NCBI GenBank assembly: GCA_910587255.1
Contig: CAJUKT010000037.1
Coordinates: 1-59,877 of the forward strand
Direction of reading: 5' to 3'
DNA length: 59,877 nt
Source of the DNA: an uncultured Oscillospiraceae bacterium
GTDB lineage: Bacteria > Bacillota > Clostridia > Oscillospirales > Oscillospiraceae
Part shown: piece after piece, positions 8,734 to 16,248 of the stretch
Layout of the letters: every line of letters starts with the position of its first letter
Numbering within the stretch: the stretch's first letter is position 1
Program-made: the position numbers and the translations under genes
The notes under the pieces: generated by a model
The model's input: the letters and a program-made list of their open reading frames with translations, nothing else
The model's database searches: none
What the model was told of the DNA's origin: nothing

Positions 8734-9237
8734 TCACAGATTATTAAGATGCTCCGGTAGGGAGAGCTCCACAGCCCTCCTCTGGTACGTCCAATCGAAC
8801 TCCCGGCCGGTCGGGACAAAGCCAGCCAGACGGAACGCCTTGAGCGATGCCTCGTTTCTCACATCCACGCAGGCCGTCACAGGCGTGATACCGTTCAGAC
8901 AGCAATACTCCTCGACCAGCCGTAGGAGCGTCGGGGCATACAGCCTCTTACGGCGAGAAGGCCGGATGCTGTATCCGACCTTCCCGTTCGCCTCATGGTT
9001 GATGCGGGAGCTGATCCTCACCATCCCCACCAGGGCCCCGCCCACCAGGAAGCCGAACCGGCGATTCCGCCGGTCGGCCCCCTGGCGTTCGTAGTATTCG
9101 TCGATGCTGAGGGTGGCGAGCTCCCACAGGACATTCTCGGTCTCGCCGTTCTCAGTGAACTCCAGCCAGTATCCCTCCACCTCAGCCTTGTTCAGCGAGG
9201 TCATAGGCAGCAGCTCAGCCGCCACCGTTTCCACCAT
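8734..9237 (-). CDS. GNAT-family N-acetyltransferase
   Basis: The 167-residue protein has the GNAT fold pattern: a beta strand FGFLVGGALVGMVRISSRI, then KVGYSIRPSRRKRLYAPTLL where the acetyl-CoA pyrophosphate loop lies (about 90-110), and the C-terminal NEASLKAFRLAGFVPTG. The acceptor is unknown. The ATG at 9237 has GGGAG nine bases upstream; the preceding gene ends at 9243, so the two are cotranscribed. In phages GNATs occur as host-modifying proteins or in base-modification clusters; here it follows the decarboxylase/ATP-grasp cassette with one gene between. Confidence 0.85.
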   Translation of the reverse strand: MVETVAAELLPMTSLNKAEVEGYWLEFTENGETENVLWELATLSIDEYYERQGADRRNRRFGFLVGGALVGMVRISSRINHEANGKVGYSIRPSRRKRLYAPTLLRLVEEYCCLNGITPVTACVDVRNEASLKAFRLAGFVPTGREFDWTYQRRAVELSLPEHLNNL

Positions 9238-9242
9238 CAATC

Positions 9243-9956
9243 TCAACTCCCATCTTCCGGGTCGGGGAAGTCTTTCCCGTTATGCGTGGGGTCTGTCTCC
9301 CTCCCGGCCATGTAATCTTTCCACCGCTGGTCGTATGCGGGGGCAAGCCTGAAACCGGCGTCATGGCTCCGCTGGTAATACTCGCCGAAGCTCCCTTCGT
9401 CGAACAGGCTCATCTGCCGGGGCTCCAGGGCTTCGTTCTCCTCGATGAAGAAGTCCAGCCTCGTTTTCCCCTGCTGCTTCCCACGGGCGGTATGGACATC
9501 AAACACATACGCCGGAACACGGAATATCGGTTCCTCACGCATGAGCCGTTCCACTTCGGAGCTGTCAATCAGGTCGATGACCTCACCCTCAGTCAGCCTC
9601 CGGTTCCCCCACAGGTAGTTGCAGGCGACGTAATCGGCGTCCCGGTTCTTCCGGGCCATACACAGCAGGATCACAGCTTTCGCCAGGAATACCATGTTGG
9701 CCTTGTCTGCCGGCTTCTTCCCGTTCAGTCGTTCGTCGGCCTGGGCCAGTGCCATGATCTCCCTGGTCATGATGCCGTAGCAGTCCTCAGCCGAAACGGT
9801 CAGGAGCCTATTCCATAGCAGCGTTCGGTATCCTGGATACAGCTCGGCCGCCGCATACGCCGCATGGGGGATGTCGCACCGCCGTATCGCTTTCTGGATC
9901 ATTGACGACATCTCGAACATACTGTACCCATTTTTAGTTCTCGGATTTCCAGCCAT
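9243..9956 (-). CDS. RarA/MgsA C-terminal-domain-like protein without ATPase
   Basis: The 237-residue protein resembles the helical C-terminal part of RarA/MgsA replication-recombination ATPases (MIQKAIRRCDIPHAAYAAAEL, LLTVSAEDCYGIMTREIMAL, ANMVFLAKAVILLCMARKNRDADYV) but lacks the AAA+ module. In RarA this region mediates oligomerisation and contacts with the replication machinery. I chose the ATG at 9956 because AAGGAGG lies seven bases upstream; the open frame extends to 10031. A near-consensus promoter (10002-10031) stands directly upstream. The role is probably in phage DNA replication or repair, but this is inference. Confidence 0.65.
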   Translation of the reverse strand: MAGNPRTKNGYSMFEMSSMIQKAIRRCDIPHAAYAAAELYPGYRTLLWNRLLTVSAEDCYGIMTREIMALAQADERLNGKKPADKANMVFLAKAVILLCMARKNRDADYVACNYLWGNRRLTEGEVIDLIDSSEVERLMREEPIFRVPAYVFDVHTARGKQQGKTRLDFFIEENEALEPRQMSLFDEGSFGEYYQRSHDAGFRLAPAYDQRWKDYMAGRETDPTHNGKDFPDPEDGS

Positions 9957-10001
9957 ATTTATCCTCCTTTTTTGATGGCATTGCATGGATTTCCTAACTA
10001 T

Positions 10002-10031
10002 ATTATAACTTTTTGGGTACTTGTACGTCAA
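10002..10031 (-). promoter_or_regulatory. Leftward promoter with operator-like motif in spacer
   Basis: TTGACG (10026-10031) and a perfect TATAAT (10002-10007) with an 18-bp spacer form a strong leftward promoter. The spacer holds GTACCCAAAAAGTTA, a variant of the phage operator-like motif. It sits between the decarboxylase stop (10040) and the RarA-C-like gene. Confidence 0.75.
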
Positions 10032-10039
10032 TTACGCCG

Positions 10040-11254
10040 TTACGTTTCTCGCAAGTATTTTCCGAACATATCGCCGAAACATTCCGGCTCCCGCAGACAC
10101 TCCTTCGTCCTGGAGTTATACACACCGAGCCTCGGAGTGATGAACTGGCGGGAGGTCACGAGGGAGTAGGCACCGATGTTCTCAAACACGATAGTGTCTC
10201 CAACGGCCAGCACTCCGCAGTAGTCTCTCACCAGCACATCAATCTCCGTACAGGTGGTTCCGACCAGATCGGCATTGAGCAGAACGACCGGCTGGCCGGT
10301 TCCTGTCCGTATGATGCGGAATGGCTTGCGTATCCTGTTGGCGTCACAGTTGTAGTCGAAGGCCGTGGCGGCGCCGTTGATGTCAAGCTGGACGTACTGC
10401 TTGCCCCTGACCTCTTTGATGCCAACGACGTGGCTGACACACTCCATGGCGCTGCCTACGAGACCGATACCGGGCTCCACGATCAGCTTGACGCTCTCGT
10501 CTGGGAACGCCTTGGCGAAAAGGCCGCCGACCGCCTCCCCGTACTCCTGGTAGGTGTTCGGCTTGCTCTTGAACTGGGCCTTGAGCTCCTCCGGCATCTT
10601 CCCCCACATACCGCCGCCGAGGTCGATGTACCGGGCTCCATACCGCTTCGCCAGATCTATCAGGGCCTCCGCCCTCTCCACCCAGCACCGGACATCCCTG
10701 CCGCCATGGACGTGACTATGGAAGCCACAGAGCGACACGAAGCTGTTCTGGGATATGCGCTCCATGATAGCAGCAAAATCGCCACCCTCCGGCGGGATGC
10801 CGAAGCGAGACGTTGCCCATGGAACGTCGAGGTTCACACGGACGCCGATTCGGATGGGCGTGGAGAGCTCCTGCGCCAACCAGGCCAAACGCTCATACTC
10901 GGCCAGGCTGTCGATGTTCACCGTCCCGCCGCCGGCGAGGACAGCCAGCTTGCCGTCGTCAGGAATGACGCCGTTGTAGACGATCCTGCTTTCCGGGAAG
11001 CCGAGGTGCATAGCATACGAATACTCCAGGGGCGACACCACTTCGGCGAGGCCGCCCCGCTCGTTGACTGCATCACAGGCATCCTTCAGGTAGTTCGTCT
11101 TGAAGCTGTACGCCAAGGCGAAGTTCCCGTACCTCGGCAGGAACGCCTCCAGCAGCTCGTCGATATTCTGGCCGAACCCCTCCCGGTCGAACAGGTAGTG
11201 CGGATCACCGCTTGACCCGTATGGCGCCGATGTTTCGTTTCTTGTTATACGCAT
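10040..11254 (-). CDS. PLP-dependent decarboxylase (ODC/DapDC/LysA-like, fold type III)
   Basis: The 404-residue product has the fold-type III barrel and C-terminal beta domain of ornithine/diaminopimelate-type decarboxylases. Visible motifs are AYSFKTNYL with the PLP lysine at about 52, GFHSHVHGG, YIDLGGGMWG, VEPGIGLVGSA and the catalytic-cysteine segment GTTCTEIDVL. So it is likely an active amino-acid decarboxylase, making a diamine or decarboxylated amino acid; the substrate cannot be read from sequence. The ATG at 11254 follows GGGGGA, overlapping the glycosyltransferase by 50 bp, so the genes are coupled. Such an enzyme is rare in a phage. Phage W-14 is a precedent where polyamine is used to modify thymine. 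Confidence 0.85.
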   Translation of the reverse strand: MRITRNETSAPYGSSGDPHYLFDREGFGQNIDELLEAFLPRYGNFALAYSFKTNYLKDACDAVNERGGLAEVVSPLEYSYAMHLGFPESRIVYNGVIPDDGKLAVLAGGGTVNIDSLAEYERLAWLAQELSTPIRIGVRVNLDVPWATSRFGIPPEGGDFAAIMERISQNSFVSLCGFHSHVHGGRDVRCWVERAEALIDLAKRYGARYIDLGGGMWGKMPEELKAQFKSKPNTYQEYGEAVGGLFAKAFPDESVKLIVEPGIGLVGSAMECVSHVVGIKEVRGKQYVQLDINGAATAFDYNCDANRIRKPFRIIRTGTGQPVVLLNADLVGTTCTEIDVLVRDYCGVLAVGDTIVFENIGAYSLVTSRQFITPRLGVYNSRTKECLREPECFGDMFGKYLRET

Positions 11255-11927
11255 AATACTTCCCCCATTTATTCCGCATGGCCTCCGTGAACTCCAGAAA
11301 TGCCCGCCGGTCGTTTTTGGCTCCATCGTTTTTGTCCATGAACGCCTTGACGCACAGGTACTTCGGCTGGAGGATGATGCGGTTATACATAAGCTCTTGC
11401 AGGGCCATATCTACATCGGAGGGCGTGAGCTCCCCCCGTGTGTAGGTCGCCCTCAGCTTCTTCTTGTTCACCCAGCGGATATGCCCAGGCATCCCCTTGA
11501 ACTGGAACTCCCGGTCATACGCATACGGGGCCAGTGTCGGTTGGTCGAAGGCCAGTCCGAGGTCGAGGTCAAATAGGAGCTGGGCAATCCGCTCCACCTC
11601 ACTCGTAATCTTCTCCACGTCCGGGCTCCCGTCGGGGAGCTCCAGGTAGGTCGTGTCATCCATCCGGTAGACGAACTTCTCGATGTCGTCGTCGGCAATG
11701 AAAATGACATCCTCCGGGGTGTTGTTGATTATCCAGTACAGGGTGGACATGAAATTCCATACCTCGCCCTTCGGGATAGCCAGTATGTCGTCAACGCCGG
11801 CCGCCCGGTAGAGTTCGGCCTCCTCCTCCCGGACGACGTAGGTGCAATACTCAAACAGGTGCTTGGTCATGATTGCATTGGAGCGTTTGTACGACATACA
11901 GTAGATGTTAAACGTACTCGCACTCAT
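11205..11927 (-). CDS. TAGT/JGT-like GT-A glycosyltransferase
   Basis: The 240-residue protein starts with a Rossmann-like strand (FNIYCMSYKR), then TYVVREEEAELYRAAGVDDI and DVIFIADDDIEKF, where DDD (79-81) is the sugar-nucleotide/metal motif. The C-terminal part has a GHIRWVNKKK strand and the SDVDMALQELMYNRIILQPK segment where the base-like acidic residue would lie. This arrangement resembles the TET/JBP-associated (DNA) glycosyltransferases described by Aravind and co-workers, as opposed to cell-wall GT2 enzymes. It overlaps the ATP-grasp gene by 20 bp and the decarboxylase by 50 bp. No TET/JBP oxygenase is present in the window, so the acceptor is open. Confidence 0.68.
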   Translation of the reverse strand: MSASTFNIYCMSYKRSNAIMTKHLFEYCTYVVREEEAELYRAAGVDDILAIPKGEVWNFMSTLYWIINNTPEDVIFIADDDIEKFVYRMDDTTYLELPDGSPDVEKITSEVERIAQLLFDLDLGLAFDQPTLAPYAYDREFQFKGMPGHIRWVNKKKLRATYTRGELTPSDVDMALQELMYNRIILQPKYLCVKAFMDKNDGAKNDRRAFLEFTEAMRNKWGKYYAYNKKRNIGAIRVKR

Positions 11928-12930
11928 AATACTTCCTCATCTTCAGACCATACCGCACGTTGATGTCGTAGCCGGTAATGTCATAGCCGAGGAGCTGCTT
12001 GCACCGCAGATACGGGAGGTTCAGGCCAGCCGCCGCCACGAACGGGAGCGAGGCGCTCAGCCTGGGATTGACCTCCAGCAGCTTCACACGCCCATCCTTC
12101 CCAAGCATGAAGTCGAAGCAGGCGTTGCCGTCAATGCCCAGCTCAGCGCAGACAGTCTCGGCAATCTCGTAGGCGGTGGCGTTCTTCTGGATTTCCCCGA
12201 GCATCACGCTCCCGTAGTCCATCTCCAGCCCGATGAAGCCGCACCTGTGGAGAACCTCGCCGGAGGCCGAGAGGGTGCATACGCTATAATCGTGACCGGC
12301 GATGTACTCAGACAGGATGATTTCTCCGGCGTAGCTGTCGGCCAGCTCCTTCAGCATATCCAGGGTGACGAAGCCGGCCACTCCGCACTTGTTCCTGAGC
12401 CTGATGTCCCGGCCCAGCTTCTCATCCACAACAGAGAACCCGTTCCCGCCGCAGCTCTCCGGGAGCTTACAGCAGAAACGGGTGCCGGGGTATCCAATCT
12501 CCCGAGCGAACTCGTCCACGCCGCCGGCACCCCGGATCACTCTCTGGAAGGGCATATACTGGGCGAACCGCTCATACATGGCAATCTTGTTGTTCGCCAC
12601 AGTCAGGGACTCCGGGGAAGACACGGACACGGCCGTGCCGATTTCGGCGAAGCGGTGTGCGTTGGCAGCCATGATGGGGAGCTCGGTCGTGACGAATGGG
12701 AGAATCACGTCCACGTTCATCTCATCGCAGATCGCCAGCATCTCCGGGATGTAGTCGGGGTCGTCGCTCCTCGGGACAACGAAGGTCTCGCCGCAGCCAG
12801 TCCCCAGCAGGTGGTTGGCGTTGCAGTCCGTTCCGATAGTCCGAATCTCCTCGTGCTCGTAGTTATCATGCAGGCACCGTTCAATGCCCTGGAAGTGGTT
12901 GTTGCACCCGGTAATCAATACTGTCATCAT
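11908..12930 (-). CDS. ATP-grasp ligase (CarB/PurK-like)
   Basis: The 340-residue product begins with a pre-ATP-grasp fold (MTVLITGCNNHFQGIERCL, VDVILPFVTTELP). It continues with ATP-grasp motifs: VANNKIAMYERF, the RFCCKLPESCGGNGFSVV glycine-rich loop, SEYIAGHDYSVCTL and the metal-binding FMLGKDGRVKLLEVNPRLS. These enzymes join a carboxylate to an amine or thiol through an acyl phosphate. GGAGG lies ten bases before the ATG at 12930; upstream codons of the open frame overlap parB. Set between ParB and a glycosyltransferase/decarboxylase pair, it likely attaches an amino acid or amine to the cassette's product. Confidence 0.85.
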   Translation of the reverse strand: MMTVLITGCNNHFQGIERCLHDNYEHEEIRTIGTDCNANHLLGTGCGETFVVPRSDDPDYIPEMLAICDEMNVDVILPFVTTELPIMAANAHRFAEIGTAVSVSSPESLTVANNKIAMYERFAQYMPFQRVIRGAGGVDEFAREIGYPGTRFCCKLPESCGGNGFSVVDEKLGRDIRLRNKCGVAGFVTLDMLKELADSYAGEIILSEYIAGHDYSVCTLSASGEVLHRCGFIGLEMDYGSVMLGEIQKNATAYEIAETVCAELGIDGNACFDFMLGKDGRVKLLEVNPRLSASLPFVAAAGLNLPYLRCKQLLGYDITGYDINVRYGLKMRKYYECEYV

Positions 12931-12946
12931 GTTCTGACCCCCTCCA

Positions 12947-13561
12947 TCACAGGTCGTAGTTCTTCTTGCCGTCCTCCGGCTTCTTGACAATCTGGGCCTT
13001 CATATCATCGTACCAGACGGCCCGTGCCCGGATTTTCCGCTTCTTGGCGACCAGCACCTTGGCATCGTCAATACCCAACGCTCTGGTCAACTGCAAGTAG
13101 TCGATTTCATTCCGGCAGACGATCATCACATAGTCATACTTCTCATACCGCATGAGCTCCATCATCTGGATGTTCCGCTCCTGCGGGCTCTCGGCGGCGG
13201 GGTCGATGCCGAAGCTCACATTCAGGTCTGCCGTCCAGTCGGCAAGCAGGTCTAAATCCCACTCACCGGCGTGGGTGTTGTCCTTGATGTTGATGGCCCG
13301 GAGCTCGGCCTCGGTGTAGCCAATCAGCCGCTTGCAGTCAAGCATTGTGTCCGGGCCGAACCTCCGCAGCACAGCCTTGAGCCTCTGGTTCCCGCCGATG
13401 ATGTTGTCGTGTTCATCAATCAGATAGATGCCGAAGTCGCCCAGCATCTCAAGGCTATCTGCGAGTTCATCCAGCTTCTTCTTGCTGATTTTCCTCGGAT
13501 TCCCGAAGCCGGTCTTCAGGTCTCCGGCTCTCATTTTGCATACCTCTGTACGCTTATCCAT
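12947..13561 (-). CDS. ParB/Srx-like DNA-binding protein
   Basis: The 204-residue protein has an N-terminal ParB-like domain (NPRKISKKKLDELADSLEML, then IIGGNQRLKAV with the GxxR nucleotide-binding signature at 56-60). Its C-terminal region, YDYVMIVCRNEIDYLQLTRA, is seen in phage ParB proteins linked to DNA modification enzymes. The ATG at 13561 has AGAGGTG seven bases upstream; the GTG at 13570 lies inside that site. It is the first gene of the leftward cassette, 16 bp before the ATP-grasp gene. A role in bringing the modification enzymes to DNA is inferred, as is loss of a partition role (no ParA nearby). Confidence 0.82.
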   Translation of the reverse strand: MDKRTEVCKMRAGDLKTGFGNPRKISKKKLDELADSLEMLGDFGIYLIDEHDNIIGGNQRLKAVLRRFGPDTMLDCKRLIGYTEAELRAINIKDNTHAGEWDLDLLADWTADLNVSFGIDPAAESPQERNIQMMELMRYEKYDYVMIVCRNEIDYLQLTRALGIDDAKVLVAKKRKIRARAVWYDDMKAQIVKKPEDGKKNYDL

Positions 13562-13601
13562 TGGCCGCACCTCTTTTCATAGTCTGTTAGGCTATCTTAG
13601 A

Positions 13602-13630
13602 TTGCCTTACGGCGTATCTTCTGGTATAAT
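13602..13630 (+). promoter_or_regulatory. Strong rightward promoter of the nuclease gene
   Basis: TTGCCT (13602-13607), a 17-bp spacer and a perfect TATAAT (13625-13630) lie 30 bp before the ATG at 13661. It diverges from the ParB gene. The TATCTTCTGGTA stretch in the spacer is only a half match to the phage operator motif, so this promoter may be active in the lysogen. Confidence 0.8.
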
Positions 13631-13660
13631 CGGTTCCATTCTGATAAGGACGGTGATACT

Positions 13661-14959
13661 ATGGAAAACAAACTGTTCTTCGTGTCGAACGGGGCCGCTC
13701 TGGAAATGAGCGAACAGTCCTACGAGGCGGAGAGCTACCTCCAGAAAATCGTCGAGGACAATCCGCATCTGCTGGCAAGGGCCTGGGGCGACAACGAGTG
13801 CAGGCTGTTCCTGATTAAGCGGGAACTGGAGATTCTGGAAACAGAGGACGGTTCCAACTCCTATTCCCTGGATCACCTTCTGGTGGGTGAGGATGGGGTG
13901 CCGGTTCTCGTCGAAGTCAAGCGGAGCACCGACACCAGGATCAGGCGGGAGGTCATCGGGCAGATGTGCGACTACGCCTGCCGGGCCTGTACCTGGAAGG
14001 TGGACAAGCTGCGGGAGCTGTTCATGGAAAACAACTCAAGCGAGGTCGCCGACGAGTTTGACAACGACGAGTTCTGGGCCCAGGTAGCGACCAACCTGAA
14101 GGCAGAGCACCTTCGCTTGGTATTCGTGGCAGACAAAATCCCGGACACGCTGCGGGTACTCATAGAGTTCCTTGACCGCAACATGGCCGGGATCGAGGTC
14201 TACGGCGTGGAGGTCAGGCAGTACAAAACCTCGGACGCCCTCCTTCTCTCGTCAAGCGTCATAGGCAACAGCCTCCTCGATAGCAAAAAGACAGGGCAGA
14301 CAGCCCAGCGGAGCTACCGGACATGGAGCGACGCCGACTTCACGGCCTACCTTCGGGAGCACGGTCTCGGAGAGGTGGCCCCGGTCGTAGACGAGATTCG
14401 GGATTTCTCAAAGGGGCTCGGCCTGTCTTGTTACTCGGGCCGGGGCGGGAGCTGTCCGTCATACAGCGTTCGGATGGGCGACCAGCGCCTCTTCGCAGTA
14501 AGCGCATGGTGGAAGAAGTCCGCCGGCTTTCTCTGCGAGGTTGACTTCTTCATCCCATACGTCCTTCCGCCGCTCGGGAGCGATTGGGACGAAGATAAAC
14601 TCCGGGCCTTCCTGACAGACTTACCAAATCGGAAGGACGCTGAGGGCAAGGACTACGCCTGGAGCTCACCCAGGACGCAGTACATAGACATCCATGCTTT
14701 CCTCGAAAGTACCAATATGGAAACCTTCAAACAAATCGTCAAAGACCTATGCAAAGCCCTCAAAGAATCGAATAGTCATAATATACAACAACAATTTACC
14801 CCCCCCCCCCCCGAATTTAGCACTATTGACGAAACACACAATTTAGGGGGCAAAAAGAACGCACGGGCGTTTCTGCCGTGCGTTCTTTTTCGCCTTACAG
14901 CATACCACTTTGGTAATTCTCTTGTAAATGGCGACTTTTTGGCGTGTCATTCAATGTAG
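13661..14959 (+). CDS. PD-(D/E)XK nuclease-like protein with phase-variable C-terminus
   Basis: The only rightward gene inside the leftward block. Residues 65-105 (YSLDHLLVGEDGVPVLVEVK, then REVIGQMCDYA) fit a PD-(D/E)XK core with D71, E85 and K87. The rest (about 230-380) looks like a separate domain of unknown function. Own promoter and terminator make it a typical moron, perhaps an anti-phage or DNA-processing nuclease. Near the 3' end a run of 14 C (14799-14812) sets the frame. With 14 C the protein reads through the terminator hairpin and overlaps the convergent gene. With 13 or 15 C it would stop within about 10 codons, before the hairpin, which looks more natural. Confidence 0.75.
   Translation: MENKLFFVSNGAALEMSEQSYEAESYLQKIVEDNPHLLARAWGDNECRLFLIKRELEILETEDGSNSYSLDHLLVGEDGVPVLVEVKRSTDTRIRREVIGQMCDYACRACTWKVDKLRELFMENNSSEVADEFDNDEFWAQVATNLKAEHLRLVFVADKIPDTLRVLIEFLDRNMAGIEVYGVEVRQYKTSDALLLSSSVIGNSLLDSKKTGQTAQRSYRTWSDADFTAYLREHGLGEVAPVVDEIRDFSKGLGLSCYSGRGGSCPSYSVRMGDQRLFAVSAWWKKSAGFLCEVDFFIPYVLPPLGSDWDEDKLRAFLTDLPNRKDAEGKDYAWSSPRTQYIDIHAFLESTNMETFKQIVKDLCKALKESNSHNIQQQFTPPPPEFSTIDETHNLGGKKNARAFLPCVLFRLTAYHFGNSLVNGDFLACHSM
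14799..14812. repeat. C14 homopolymer in a coding region
   Basis: Fourteen consecutive C residues encode part of a poly-proline stretch. Slipped-strand change by one base gives a stop either at TAG near 14818 (15 C) or near 14843 (13 C). It is a classical phase-variation substrate but also a place where assemblies go wrong. Confidence 0.97.
14852..14890. terminator. Bidirectional terminator between convergent phage genes
   Basis: A perfect 15-bp stem (14852-14866 with 14876-14890) has A5 on one side and T5 on the other, so it can end transcription from both strands: the rightward nuclease gene and the leftward ArpU-like operon. Confidence 0.92.
14899..14928 (-). promoter_or_regulatory. Operator-like palindrome in a leftward promoter-like site
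   Basis: TACCACTTTGGTA (14903-14915) is the best copy of the phage operator-like palindrome. It overlaps a leftward TTTACA (14923-14928) / TATGCT (14899-14904) pair with an 18-bp spacer. A transcript from here would begin in the terminator hairpin and run antisense to the nuclease gene; it might instead be a repressor-bound block. Confidence 0.5.
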
Positions 14960-15513
14960 CCGAAAATCAGGGCGCTCAACTGGCGGATAGCCGCTCTCTG
15001 GTCTTTGTAAATCGTGCTGGCGTCAACGTGCTCCTCGTCGGCGATTTCCTGAACCGTCTTCTTCTCGGCCTCCTCGCAGAGATACAGGTTGTGAATGACA
15101 CGGTATCTCCTGGCCTCCTCCGGCCTCGGCGAGTGTTCACAGCAATACTTGTAGTAGCCCAGCATCCAGTCAACGTGATGGACGAGTATACGGGTTCGAG
15201 CCACGCTGTCCTGGACACTCTCTGCTACCACAGGCTTGTTCCCACAATCCATCAGGTCGAGCAGGGAGTCAAGGTCAAAATCGTCTTCGACCTGGGCGGC
15301 GTCGTAGACGGCGCTCTCGCTATGGACGACAAACGACCGATACCGCTCCAACAGGAGCTTCGTGTTGTGGAGGCGGCGGTCTTTCTTTTCCTTACGCTGG
15401 CTTTCTTCGCTTTTCAGGTACTTATCTATGGCAACCTGAGCCGCTATTGATATGATTTCCCGGCGTTGCTCGACGGTGATGCTGGTGGACTGCTGCTTAC
15501 CTTTTTTGCTCAT
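14947..15513 (-). CDS. ArpU/sigma-like late transcription regulator
   Basis: The 188-residue protein ends in a sigma-region-4-like helix-turn-helix (KKTVQEIADEEHVDASTIYK, then DQRAAIRQLSALIFGYIE). Its basic N-terminus is followed by long helices with a conserved HHVDWMLGYYKYCCEHS segment. This layout is typical of ArpU/RinA-type regulators that switch on phage late genes, and it lies at the end of the early operon, as expected. It converges on the nuclease gene, with 13 bp overlap in the present C14 frame. Which promoter it activates is not visible; the terminase operon has no clear sigma-A promoter of its own. Confidence 0.72.
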   Translation of the reverse strand: MSKKGKQQSTSITVEQRREIISIAAQVAIDKYLKSEESQRKEKKDRRLHNTKLLLERYRSFVVHSESAVYDAAQVEDDFDLDSLLDLMDCGNKPVVAESVQDSVARTRILVHHVDWMLGYYKYCCEHSPRPEEARRYRVIHNLYLCEEAEKKTVQEIADEEHVDASTIYKDQRAAIRQLSALIFGYIE

Positions 15514-15526
15514 GCCCTTAACCTCC

Positions 15527-15613
15527 TTGACTTTTCGAGCGAATATGCTACAATGACATTGCGTATCAGGTAGCGGCTTCGGCTCTTTCGGGAGGCGGGG
15601 CTGCTATTCTTTT
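15527..15613 (+). ncRNA. Candidate small RNA unit opposite the early operon
   Basis: On the plus strand a TTGACT (15527-15532), 16-bp spacer and TACAAT (15549-15554) form a good promoter. About 10 nt after the expected start, a GC-rich hairpin with one or two mismatches (15571-15606) and TTCTTTT (15607-15613) form a terminator. The RNA would be about 50 nt, antisense to the gap between the ArpU-like gene and the 214-residue gene. No open frame of note is inside. Promoter and terminator are seen; expression and role are inference. Confidence 0.45.
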
Positions 15614-16248
15614 GTCTGAAGGTGGTATAGCGTGTCCATCAGGTCATCGCTGACTTCTTCGACCATTCCGGGCATTTCCAGGATGGCATGGACATCAAAC
15701 TCAAGAATGGTGTGGGTCATCGGGGCGTCTACATCGTACCTGATCGGGCCTGCGGTGGGGGCCTTGTAGTCCAGCATCAGGGCGCTCACCAGCGATGGGA
15801 ACGGCTGACACAACGTATCCGGGCCGAGCCTTCCTACAACAACGGAGAAGTCCCGGTTGCACAGGTTGAACAGGTCTTTGACGGTAGCCCCGCACTTCTC
15901 CCAGGCCAGAAGCTCCCGGCACAGCTCATGGCCTACATCGGCCATCGCATTTCTGGCTGCATGGTAATCTTGCAGGAGCGCCCAGCTCATTTCGTTCGTT
16001 TCCGGGGACACCTTACCGCTCGGCCAGTCCTTTTTCCGCATGGAGTGTGTCGTCTTGGTGAGGGCCTCGTCTGCGGCACGGAACCGCTTGACGGCCTCCC
16101 TGGCCCGTCGGCGGCTGAGCACGATCATCGTGCCTACGGCCTTCTTGGCGCTTTCCCGGTCTCCGCCTATCAGGTAGCCAATCGCCAGGGCATTGTACGC
16201 CCTGATTTTCCTGACATACAGCTTCTCCAGTTCTTCAGGTGATTTCAT
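15604..16248 (-). CDS. Phage protein of unknown function (214 aa)
   Basis: The product is largely helical in its first half (KSPEELEKLYVRKIRAYNALA, then a Lys/Arg-rich SRRRAREAVKRFRAADEAL). The second half has YDVDAPMTHTILEFDVHAI, which reads like beta strands. No known motif is evident and the family is not recognised. The ATG at 16248 has AAGGAG upstream and the gene overlaps the preceding one by 14 bp, so it belongs to the early leftward operon between the helicase loader and the ArpU-like regulator. A role in replication or its control is only a guess from position. Confidence 0.75.
   Translation of the reverse strand: MKSPEELEKLYVRKIRAYNALAIGYLIGGDRESAKKAVGTMIVLSRRRAREAVKRFRAADEALTKTTHSMRKKDWPSGKVSPETNEMSWALLQDYHAARNAMADVGHELCRELLAWEKCGATVKDLFNLCNRDFSVVVGRLGPDTLCQPFPSLVSALMLDYKAPTAGPIRYDVDAPMTHTILEFDVHAILEMPGMVEEVSDDLMDTLYHLQTKE

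Noticed and set aside
10040..11254. Diaminopimelate decarboxylase serving host lysine synthesis
   Set aside because: Although the fold is the same, the gene is in a phage operon, its catalytic segment GTTCTEID differs from the usual GPxCES of LysA, and the host asd-dapA-dapB operon lacks it; substrate left open.
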